From Betaproteobacteria bacterium (GTDB lineage: Bacteria > Pseudomonadota > Gammaproteobacteria > Burkholderiales > Casimicrobiaceae), in contig VBDA01000371.1 in NCBI GenBank assembly GCA_005883655.1, positions 2,129 to 8,250 of the forward strand: a stretch of 6,122 nucleotides of DNA. Reading direction: 5' to 3'. Under the pieces are notes generated by a model. The model was not told the origin of the DNA, ran no database searches, and saw only the letters and a list, made by a program, of their open reading frames with translations. Numbering within the stretch: the first letter of the stretch is position 1; each line of letters begins with the position of its first letter. Made by a program: the position numbers and the translations under genes. Below, in pieces: positions 1-5,718 of this stretch.

Positions 1-1193
1 TCTTTTTCATCGAGCGCTTCGCGGCTGATCTGCGTCAGGTAGAGCTTGATCGCCGTGTAAAGGTCGTCGACGATGTCGTCCATCCTGCGTATCTTCTCGG
101 CCAGTTCGCGGTCATTGGTCTTCAGTACCGTGAGCAGGCCGTTCAACATCTGCTCGATGAAATCGGCCAGCCGCATGGCTTCGCGTGCGGCGTTGCCGAT
201 CGCGAGCTTGGGGGTGTCGAGCGCCGACGCATCGAGATAGCGCGGCTTGGCGGGATCATCCACGTCGTGTCTGGCGGGCAGCAGGCGCTCGGCCACGCGC
301 GCGATCTTCTCGGTAAAGAACAGGAACCCAATCGCAATGACGACATTGAACAAGAGGTGGAAATAGACGGTGATCTGAGCGTCGTCGAGGGGTGCCGACG
401 CGAACAGCTCTTCAATGTAGGGCAGCAGCGGCACTATGATGGCGCAGCCGATCAAGCGGAACAAGAGATTGCCCAGCGTCACGCGCCGCGCTTCGGGCGA
501 CGAAGTCACGGTATTGAGCATCGCGAGCAGGCCGCTTCCGAGATTGGCGCCCAGCACAAGGCCCAGCGCTACGTGCAAGGAAATCACCTTCGACGTCGCC
601 AGCGTGGCGGTGAGCAGCACCACGGCAAGGCTGGAATAGGAAAGCATGGTGAATACCGCGGCGACGAGCATGTCGAGCAGCACGTCGCCAGTCAGCGAGC
701 CGAAGATGACCTTCACCCCTGCGCCTCTGGTCAGGGGCTGCGCGGCAAGCACGATCAGTTGCAGCGCCAGGATGATCAGGCCGAGCCCGATCAAAATGCG
801 GCCGAAACGTCCGATCTGGCTCGACTCGCGGCGCATGAAGAGGGTGACGCCCAGGAAAATGAAAAAGGGCGAAAGCCACGAAAGATCGAAAGAAAACACC
901 AGCGTCATGAGCGCGGTGCCGACATCGGCGCCGAGCATGACTGCCAGCGCGGGCGCGGTGGCGATCAATCCCTGACCGACGAACGATGCCACCATCACGG
1001 CGGTGGCGGTGCTGCTCTGGATTAGCGCCGTAATGCCGAGGCCGGCGGCAAATGCGGCGTAGCGATTGGACACGCTCTCGCGGAGGAACCGGCGCAGATC
1101 GCCACCCCAGATGCGCAGGATGCCGGTGCGCACGATATGGGTGCCCCACACCAGCAAGGCGACGCCGGCCAGGAGGTTAAGCAGGATCTTCAT
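1..1193 (-). CDS. Na+/phosphate cotransporter family protein (NptA/PhoU-like), 3' end beyond window
   Basis: Integral membrane protein of the Na/Pi-cotransporter (PF02690) family. The frame is open from ATG at 1193 to the left edge, giving 397 codons with no stop. It holds two inverted-topology-like repeats. The first has ALIQSSTATAV (QSST at residues 59-62) followed by GADVGTA (88-94). The second has LSYSSLAVV (about 184-192) followed by GANLGSG (215-221). Hydrophobic segments lie near 3-21, 46-80, 83-119, 131-151, 171-199, 207-227, 243-260 and 276-294, and the family-like FHLLFN sits at 278-283. From about 335 the chain is charged and helical, as in the PhoU-like tail of these proteins. The second repeat has YSS where many members have QSS. 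The start overlaps the upstream PLP-enzyme gene by 17 nt and has no clear ribosome-binding site of its own, so translational coupling is likely. E. coli YjbB of this family exports phosphate. A role in disposing of Pi released by PhnX is inference; uptake is the alternative. Confidence 0.9.
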   Translation of the reverse strand, partial: MKILLNLLAGVALLVWGTHIVRTGILRIWGGDLRRFLRESVSNRYAAFAAGLGITALIQSSTATAVMVASFVGQGLIATAPALAVMLGADVGTALMTLVFSFDLSWLSPFFIFLGVTLFMRRESSQIGRFGRILIGLGLIILALQLIVLAAQPLTRGAGVKVIFGSLTGDVLLDMLVAAVFTMLSYSSLAVVLLTATLATSKVISLHVALGLVLGANLGSGLLAMLNTVTSSPEARRVTLGNLLFRLIGCAIIVPLLPYIEELFASAPLDDAQITVYFHLLFNVVIAIGFLFFTEKIARVAERLLPARHDVDDPAKPRYLDASALDTPKLAIGNAAREAMRLADFIEQMLNGLLTVLKTNDRELAEKIRRMDDIVDDLYTAIKLYLTQISREALDEK

Positions 1194-2598
1194 CGGTCAG
1201 CCCGCGTGCGGCTTCTACTGCGCTTAAAGCCGCATCGATGACGTCGAGCGCGTGATCGAGCTCCTCCGGCGCGATGATCAAGGGCGGCGAAAGCGTCAGT
1301 ACGTTGCCTTGGCCGATCTTGAACGATAACCCGCGCGCCAGGCAGTGATACATCACCTGTTCGGCTTCACGCGAGGCGGGGTGTCCATTGCGCTCGAGCT
1401 CGATCCCGAGCAAGAGGCCGATGCCGCGCACGTCCGAAATCAGCGGGTGCCGACGCTGCATTTCGCGCAGGCGCTGCAGCGCTCGCGCGCCCTGGGCGCG
1501 CGACTTTTCGAGCAGGTGCTCATTTGCAATGACTTCCAGCGTCGCCAGCGCGGCGGCGCAGCCGACCGAGCTCTTTTCATGGGTGTAATGGCCGAGCGCG
1601 CGATCGCCCGCGATGTCGAAATCGCTGCGGGCGATGAGCGCAGCGAGCGGAAAGACGCCGCCGCCGAGCCCCTTGCCCAGCACGACCATATCGGGAACGA
1701 TGTCGTAATGCTCGAAGGCGAACATGCGACCGGTGCGGCCGAGGCAGATCGGCACTTCGTCGAGAATCAGCAAGGCACCGTGGCGGTCGCAAGCGTCGCG
1801 GACGATGCGGTAATACTCAGGCGGCGGGATCTGCACGTCGGTCGAGCGTACGGTCTCGATGATGACCGCGCCGATATCCTCTTCCTTGCCGAGGACATAG
1901 TCGAGGTATTCGGCGCAGCGCAGGTTGCAGGCGTCGCCGCAGCCAAACCGACACTGGCGGGGATCGCAGGGTTGCGCGTGCTCGTTACCCGGCAATAACG
2001 GTCCGATGTTCTTGCGGAAGATCGCCTCACCGCCGATCGAGATCGCGTCCAGCGACGCGCCATGGAATGCATCCCACAGCGACAGCGTCTTGTGGCGGCC
2101 GGTGACGAGTCGCGCGAGCTTCAGCGCCATACCGATCGCCAGCGTGCCACCAGGCGCGAACAGTACCTTTGACAAGGGGTCCGGCGCGAGCGACGAGAGC
2201 GTGGCCGCGAGATCCACCGCCGCGGCGTTGGTGTAGCGCCGAGGCGAGAAGGGGAGCGTGTCAAGCTGCTGCTTGATCGCATCGATCACGTGCGGGTGCC
2301 GATAGCCCACCTGATGCACATTATTACCGTGAAAATCCATGATGCGCCGCCCCTCGATGTCGGTGAGCCAGATGCCCTCGCAGGCAACAAGCGCATTCAG
2401 GCAGGGGGTCGACAGCGACTGGTGCAGGAAATGCTCACTGTCGGCATCGATGAGCGTCCGCGTTTTGGCGTGCAGGTGTTCGGCTTCCCACGCGCGGCGC
2501 AGCGGCGAGAAGTTGACGTCGCCTTCGGATGCGAGATTGGCAGTCAGTGCGCGTGAGTCGGGCGACGTCGGGAAAGATTCGTTCATCGCAGCAGCCAT
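1177..2598 (-). CDS. pbfA: Class-III PLP-fold enzyme, probable (R)-1-hydroxy-2-aminoethylphosphonate ammonia-lyase (PbfA type)
   Basis: Fold-type-I PLP enzyme of the class-III aminotransferase superfamily. Numbering is from a GTG at 2604 (475 aa). PLP residues are clear: Asp282 in LLILDEV, Lys311 in LGKGLGGG as the Schiff-base lysine, and His181 in DAFHG. Several transaminase motifs are altered: PGGTLAIG (151-158) replaces the usual SGSEA-type loop, E250-TVR replaces EPxxG, and DEVPICLGRTG replaces DEVQTGxGRTG. A cysteine cluster lies at 213-230. In phnX loci, class-III homologues known as PbfA remove ammonia from (R)-1-hydroxy-2-aminoethylphosphonate to give phosphonoacetaldehyde, the PhnX substrate. 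The assignment rests on this context plus the altered motifs; an ordinary aminotransferase is the alternative. Possible starts are GTG 2604, ATG 2598 (used here) and ATG 2586. None has a good ribosome-binding site, but a short leader ORF ends at 2601. The stop lies inside the transporter gene. Confidence 0.8.
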   Translation of the reverse strand: MAAAMNESFPTSPDSRALTANLASEGDVNFSPLRRAWEAEHLHAKTRTLIDADSEHFLHQSLSTPCLNALVACEGIWLTDIEGRRIMDFHGNNVHQVGYRHPHVIDAIKQQLDTLPFSPRRYTNAAAVDLAATLSSLAPDPLSKVLFAPGGTLAIGMALKLARLVTGRHKTLSLWDAFHGASLDAISIGGEAIFRKNIGPLLPGNEHAQPCDPRQCRFGCGDACNLRCAEYLDYVLGKEEDIGAVIIETVRSTDVQIPPPEYYRIVRDACDRHGALLILDEVPICLGRTGRMFAFEHYDIVPDMVVLGKGLGGGVFPLAALIARSDFDIAGDRALGHYTHEKSSVGCAAALATLEVIANEHLLEKSRAQGARALQRLREMQRRHPLISDVRGIGLLLGIELERNGHPASREAEQVMYHCLARGLSFKIGQGNVLTLSPPLIIAPEELDHALDVIDAALSAVEAARGLTDEDPA

Positions 2599-2600
2599 CT

Positions 2601-2654
2601 TCACGCGCTACACGGCCACGAATACGGCTTAACGTTGCTGAGGTGCTTCATCAT
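2601..2654 (-). promoter_or_regulatory. Putative 17-codon leader ORF coupled to the PLP-enzyme gene
   Basis: In the 120-nt gap after the regulator gene, a strong Shine-Dalgarno AGGAGA (2661-2656) precedes two consecutive ATG codons (2654 and 2651). AGGAG ends 5 nt before the second. The reading frame gives MMKHLSNVKPYSWPCSA and then TGA (2603-2601). The TGA overlaps the candidate GTG start of the PLP-enzyme gene as GTGA, and ATG 2598 follows 2 nt later. This is the best ribosome-binding site near a gene that otherwise lacks one, which suggests ribosomes load here and reinitiate downstream. It could also be a chance ORF or the remnant of a former start. No attenuator hairpin is evident. The rest of the gap (2655-2724) holds nothing I recognise. 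Confidence 0.35.
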
Positions 2655-2724
2655 TTCTCCTGCGCGCCTTCATTGTAGCCCTGTCCCACGCCCTTGATGA
2701 CGCCCGCCTGTACGCCACAGGCCG

Positions 2725-3480
2725 TCAACGGCTCCGACGCGATGCTCTGGCGGCAACGTGGTGTGCGCCGGGTCCGCCCACAGACCGGCTTCGGTGCATG
2801 CGCTCTCGGCTGCCCATGACGTGATCGCGGAGCGCTTTGCCCGCCGCGGCGCCGTTGCGGGACGCGATCTTGATCACGATGTCGCGGTGCTCGCGCGCGA
2901 ACACCGGGAGCGAACCGCGCTGTGCCAGCGTTTGTCGCCGGAACAGCTTCAATTCATTGACCAGGCGCCGGTAGACGACGAGCAGCTTGGCATTGCCTGC
3001 GTACTCGACCAGCCGGTCGTGGAACTCCAGGTTGAGCGAATGCCAGGTGTCGAGATCGTTCTTCGCCGCGGCGCGGTCCATGCGCTCGACGATCGCCTTG
3101 AGCTCCTTCAGCTGATCGGCGCTCGCGATCTGCGCGAGTCGCCGGCCGACCCACTCGTCGAGAGCGGCGCGCACCTCGTATATTTCATCCGCTTCCTCGA
3201 TGCTGATCTGGCGGACGAACACCCCACGGTTCTTCTCGAGGTGCACCAGGCCCGACTCCTCGAGGGCACGAAACGCCTCGCGCACAGGACCGCGCGACAC
3301 GCCGAGCCGCTCCGCGATCGCGACCTCGTTGAGCTTGGCGCCGACGGCGAGGTCGCCGGCCAGGATCATGCGCTCCAGCTCCTTCTGTACCAGCATTGGG
3401 AGCGAACTCGACTGCAACAGCGCGATGGTGGCGACCGGCGGCTTGCCCGCGGACATCGGCTTGACGGCAATTTTGGGCAT
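2725..3480 (-). CDS. phnR: GntR-family (FadR/FCD subfamily) transcriptional regulator, PhnR type
   Basis: DNA-binding repressor or activator with an N-terminal winged helix and a C-terminal FCD ligand domain. Numbering is from TTG at 3489 (254 aa). The winged helix spans about 30-95, with the recognition-helix signature LGVSRGPVREAFRALEESGLV (62-82, key residues R66, P68, R70, E71) and the wing KNRGVFV (86-92). The FCD domain runs about 100-230. It shows the usual metal-site spacing: N153-x-x-F-H157 (Asn where Asp is common), H201 in EHRDI and H223 in DHVMGSRERM. A basic tail rich in Arg follows residue 231. The gene lies just after phnX (33 nt to ATG 3480) in the same operon, so autoregulation is likely. 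Its probable operator is the inverted repeat at 4376-4394. GGGGA (3498-3494) sits 4 nt before TTG 3489 and 13 nt before ATG 3480, so the start is uncertain; ATG is preferred here on codon grounds. It resembles the Burkholderia-type phosphonate-utilisation regulator. The effector is unknown. Confidence 0.88.
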   Translation of the reverse strand: MPKIAVKPMSAGKPPVATIALLQSSSLPMLVQKELERMILAGDLAVGAKLNEVAIAERLGVSRGPVREAFRALEESGLVHLEKNRGVFVRQISIEEADEIYEVRAALDEWVGRRLAQIASADQLKELKAIVERMDRAAAKNDLDTWHSLNLEFHDRLVEYAGNAKLLVVYRRLVNELKLFRRQTLAQRGSLPVFAREHRDIVIKIASRNGAAAGKALRDHVMGSRERMHRSRSVGGPGAHHVAARASRRSR

Positions 3481-3513
3481 GCTCGTCAATGAGTCCCCGG
3501 GATTCCCATCAGC

Positions 3514-4344
3514 CTAGGGTGTCTCGCCGCGCCGGATGCGCTCTTGAATGTCATCGATGCAGGGCATGAGGTCCGCGATAGTGTCGACGACGTAATGCGC
3601 ACCGCACTGCTGCATGCGGGTGTAGGCGCGATCGCGCTTGGCGGTCTTCTCGCTCTCCGGAAGCGCCTGCCAGTCCTTGAGGGGGAGCCCGACTTCGTTG
3701 CCGCTGACAGCGAGGCCCACGGTCCACATGCCCGCGTTGAGTCCTTCCTCGACGCCAGGGACGGTATCGTCGACCTTCACGCAAGACTGGACGGTCGTGA
3801 CTTTCAGGTTGATGGCATTCTGCAGACACATATAGGGATAGGGTCTCCCTGCTGGCACATCCGACGCGCAGACAGTCGAATCCGGTTCATAGCCTTGCCG
3901 CTTTGCGTCGTCGCGATTGATCTTCATCATCTCGCCGAGGTAACCGGTGGTCGATCCGATCTTGATGCCACGCTTGCGCAGTTCTGCTACCACCTCCAGC
4001 GTGCCGGGAATGAGCTTCGAGTATTGCGAAAGGCACGCGAGTTGAAGAGGCACGAACTCGGCAAACATGGCATCCACGTCGGCGTCGTTCGGCGCACGGC
4101 CGTGGACTTCCTGCCAGCGACGTCGGACCGTGTCGAGCTGCGAGATCTTCTGGATGTGGACCTTCTTGTGCGCCCCCATCGGCGCGCGGGCTTCGTCCAT
4201 CGTAATGGGCACCTTTTTGTGCTCATAGACCTGCACGAATACCACCGCGGGCGCCATACAGCCGAAATCCATGGTCGTGCCGGCCCAATCGAGCAATACG
4301 GCCTCGATAGGGCCACGATAGGTACGCCGATAGGAAAAACTCAT
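3514..4344 (-). CDS. phnX: Phosphonoacetaldehyde hydrolase (phosphonatase)
   Basis: Cytoplasmic HAD-superfamily enzyme, 276 aa, that splits the C-P bond of phosphonoacetaldehyde to give acetaldehyde and phosphate. It uses an aspartate nucleophile and a cap-domain lysine that forms a Schiff base with the aldehyde. Every landmark is present, offset by about 7 residues from the Bacillus cereus enzyme as I recall it. Asp19 lies in LLDWAGTTMDFG (B. cereus Asp12), and Lys60 in APMGAHKKVHI (B. cereus Lys53). STTGY is at 131-135. Arg167 lies in DVPAGRPYPYM (B. cereus Arg160). The acidic motif is VKVDDTVPGVEEG, with Asp192-Asp193. Length is normal for the family. ATG 4344 is preceded by AGGAGA at 7-nt spacing. 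It is the first gene of the leftward operon, with a near-consensus promoter overlapping the presumed regulator site. Phosphonatase function is very secure; no defect is seen. Confidence 0.97.
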   Translation of the reverse strand: MSFSYRRTYRGPIEAVLLDWAGTTMDFGCMAPAVVFVQVYEHKKVPITMDEARAPMGAHKKVHIQKISQLDTVRRRWQEVHGRAPNDADVDAMFAEFVPLQLACLSQYSKLIPGTLEVVAELRKRGIKIGSTTGYLGEMMKINRDDAKRQGYEPDSTVCASDVPAGRPYPYMCLQNAINLKVTTVQSCVKVDDTVPGVEEGLNAGMWTVGLAVSGNEVGLPLKDWQALPESEKTAKRDRAYTRMQQCGAHYVVDTIADLMPCIDDIQERIRRGETP

Positions 4345-4351
4345 GAGGCGG

Positions 4352-4357
4352 TCTCCT
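4352..4357 (-). promoter_or_regulatory. phnX ribosome-binding site
   Basis: AGGAGA on the minus strand ends 7 nt before ATG 4344. This is a strong Shine-Dalgarno sequence and fixes the phnX start. Confidence 0.85.
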
Positions 4358-4362
4358 GTTTA

Positions 4363-4392
4363 TTGTCAGTTGCAGATTGTATACAATATACA
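4363..4392 (+). promoter_or_regulatory. Possible rightward promoter sharing the operator
   Basis: On the plus strand TTGTCA (4363-4368, 5 of 6 to consensus) is followed after 18 bp by TATACA (4387-4392, 4 of 6). It would face the phnX promoter with both -10 elements inside the same inverted repeat, so one bound regulator could silence both directions. Transcription from here would give the binding-protein mRNA a leader of about 195 nt. An AT-rich palindrome produces -10 look-alikes on both strands, so this is tentative. Confidence 0.3.
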
Positions 4393-4394
4393 AT
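4376..4394. promoter_or_regulatory. Probable GntR/FadR-type operator (perfect inverted repeat)
   Basis: ATTGTATA-CAA-TATACAAT is a perfect 8-bp inverted repeat around a 3-nt centre. Its left part is also a perfect 12-bp palindrome, ATTGTATACAAT (4376-4387), which fits the FadR-subfamily operator pattern TNGTNNNACNA. The same pattern does not recur elsewhere in the divergent region. It overlaps the -10 of the phnX promoter, so bound regulator would block that promoter. The neighbouring regulator gene is the natural candidate to bind it; binding is inferred. Confidence 0.75.
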
Positions 4395-4414
4395 GACTTG
4401 TAATAGGGTGTCAA
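4385..4414 (-). promoter_or_regulatory. Sigma70-type promoter for the phnX operon
   Basis: On the minus strand a perfect -35 TTGACA (4414-4409) is followed after 18 bp by TATATT (4390-4385), one mismatch from the -10 consensus. The predicted start, near 4378, would leave a leader of about 34 nt containing the AGGAGA site. The -10 lies wholly inside the operator-like inverted repeat. No Pho-box-like direct repeat was seen nearby, which suggests control by substrate more than by phosphate starvation (inference). Confidence 0.7.
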
Positions 4415-4527
4415 GTTGTACGTTCTCGGGACGATGTTTCATCTCGCCAAGGTTTTGCGATCAGCGAGCGAGATGAGTCAAGCGCAAATTTCACGCATCG
4501 CGCCGCACGCCGCGAAATAATCACGAT

Positions 4528-4556
4528 TTGCCTGTCGCATGCGTTGGGCGTAACAT
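4528..4556 (+). promoter_or_regulatory. Alternative promoter for the binding-protein gene
   Basis: TTGCCT (4528-4533) and TAACAT (4551-4556) are separated by 17 bp, each matching 4 of 6 consensus bases. Transcription would start near 4563, giving a short leader of about 30 nt with the AGGGAGA site before ATG 4594. Weak elements, but ideal spacing and position. Confidence 0.35.
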
Positions 4557-4580
4557 TTTTTGGTTGTAGTTCAATTCTTG

Positions 4581-4587
4581 AGGGAGA
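4581..4587 (+). promoter_or_regulatory. Ribosome-binding site of the binding-protein gene
   Basis: AGGGAGA ends 6 nt before ATG 4594. It supports this start, which also gives a complete signal peptide. Confidence 0.75.
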
Positions 4588-4593
4588 GAACCA

Positions 4594-5637
4594 ATGTGTT
4601 TCTTGGCAAGAAAGTGTTGGTGGCAACGTGTCGCCAGCGTCGCGATCCTTGGTGCAATGGCCTGGGCCGCGCCGGCCCTCGCGCAAAAGACCGAGCTCTT
4701 GGTCTACACCGCGCTCGAAACGGATCAGATCAAGGCATACGAAGAGGCGTTCTACAAGGCCTACCCCGATGTGGGGATCAAATGGGTGCGCGACTCGACG
4801 GGCGTGATCACGGCGAAACTCCTTGCCGAGAAAGCCAACCCGCAGGCCGATATGGTCGTCGGCACATCAGCATCGAGCATGGCGGTGTTCGCCAACGAAG
4901 GCATGTTGCAGGGATACGCGCCCAAGGGCTTGGACAAGATCGTTCCGGCGTATCGCGATCCGAAGAATCCGCCGGAATGGGTCGGCATGGACGTCTACGG
5001 CGCCGCAGTCTGCTTCAACACCGTGGAGGCGGCGAAGCTCAATCTGCCCAAGCCGGAATCCTGGAAAGACCTGACCAAGCCGGTATACAAGGGGCGCATC
5101 GTCATGCCCAATCCGGCATCGTCGGGCACGGGCTATCTCGACGTCGCCGGCTGGCTGCAGATGTGGGGCGATGCCGACGGCTACAAGTTCATGGACGCCT
5201 TGCACGAAAACGTCGCGCATTACACCCATTCCGGATCCAAGCCTTGCCGCGAGGCTGGTGCGGGCGAGTTTCCGATCGGCATTTCGTTCGAGTATCGCGC
5301 GGTCACGACCAAAAAATCCGGTGCGCCAATCGACATCATCTTTCCGTCGGAAGGCTTGGGCTGGGATCTCGAAGCCTCCGGAATCCTGAAGACGACCAAG
5401 AAAGTCGAAGCCGCGCGCAAATTGATGGATTGGCTGGCGACGCCGGCGGCGATGGAATTGTTCTCCAAGAATTTCGCCGTGCTCGCGATACCTGGCATCG
5501 CCAAGCCGCTGGATTACATTCCCGCCGATTATGAAAAGCGGTTGGTGAAAAATGATTTCGCATGGTCGGCCAAGAACCGGGACAAGATTCTCGCCGAGTG
5601 GACCAAGCGTTACGACGGCAAGTCGGAGCCGAAATAA
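4594..5637 (+). CDS. phnS: Periplasmic 2-aminoethylphosphonate-type ABC transporter substrate-binding protein (PhnS-like)
   Basis: Binding protein of 347 aa that delivers an aminophosphonate to an inner-membrane ABC importer. It has a Sec signal peptide: a basic start (R6, K7, R12), a hydrophobic core at about 13-26, and a likely cleavage after ALA (30|31). The mature chain begins QKTELLVYTALETDQIKAY, the start typical of iron/AEP-type family-1 binding proteins. Stretches I recognise from the putative AEP-binding family are VRDSTGVITAKLLAEKANPQ (65-84), WVGMDVYGAAVCFN (129-142), MPNPASSGTG (171-180), THSGSKPC ending at Cys218, GISFEYRAV, and the C-terminal KNDFAW...KRYDGKSEPK. Length is normal. 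It is divergent from phnX and followed by a terminator before the ATPase gene. AEP is the expected ligand. The hydroxylated analogue is possible given the PbfA-like enzyme next door; ligand specificity cannot be read from sequence alone. Confidence 0.93.
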   Translation: MCFLARKCWWQRVASVAILGAMAWAAPALAQKTELLVYTALETDQIKAYEEAFYKAYPDVGIKWVRDSTGVITAKLLAEKANPQADMVVGTSASSMAVFANEGMLQGYAPKGLDKIVPAYRDPKNPPEWVGMDVYGAAVCFNTVEAAKLNLPKPESWKDLTKPVYKGRIVMPNPASSGTGYLDVAGWLQMWGDADGYKFMDALHENVAHYTHSGSKPCREAGAGEFPIGISFEYRAVTTKKSGAPIDIIFPSEGLGWDLEASGILKTTKKVEAARKLMDWLATPAAMELFSKNFAVLAIPGIAKPLDYIPADYEKRLVKNDFAWSAKNRDKILAEWTKRYDGKSEPK

Positions 5638-5653
5638 GCCAGCAGAAAAACGC

Positions 5654-5679
5654 GCGCCCCGACCGGGGCGCTTTTTTTT
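5654..5679 (+). terminator. Intrinsic (Rho-independent) terminator between binding protein and ATPase
   Basis: A perfect 7-bp stem, GCGCCCC (5654-5660) with GGGGCGC (5665-5671), encloses a GACC tetraloop and is followed at once by eight T residues (5672-5679). It starts 16 nt after the phnS stop. It should end or strongly reduce transcription before the ATPase gene. Confidence 0.93.
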
Positions 5680-5718
5680 GGCCGGCATTCCAACAGAAAT
5701 GAGCGGATAAGCGACGCA

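Noticed and set aside
267..1025. 252-codon open frame on the plus strand
   Set aside because: Antisense to the Na/Pi carrier. Its product is low-complexity and rich in His, Gln, Arg and Glu, as expected from a high-GC shadow frame; the minus-strand frame has clear family motifs.
412..1149. 245-codon minus-strand frame
   Set aside because: Shifted frame of the carrier gene. The product is Arg/His/Ala-rich without membrane segments, whereas the true frame (1193 to edge) shows them.
2706..2722. Hairpin GCCTGT-ACGCC-ACAGGC at the end of the regulator gene
   Set aside because: Only 6 bp, lies across the regulator stop, and no T-tract follows on either strand, so it is not a convincing terminator.
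2758..3492. 244-codon plus-strand frame
   Set aside because: Mirror of the GntR gene, produced by high-GC codon bias.
3544..4476. 310-codon plus-strand frame
   Set aside because: Antisense to phnX and across the promoter region; no domain seen.
4536..4543. Palindrome CGCATGCG upstream of phnS
   Set aside because: Eight bases, GC-rich and unlike the operator pattern; expected by chance at this composition.
4345..4593. Search for a Pho box (PhoB-type direct repeats) and riboswitch in the divergent region
   Set aside because: No pair of CTGTCAT-like repeats at 11-bp spacing and no known riboswitch core were seen by eye.
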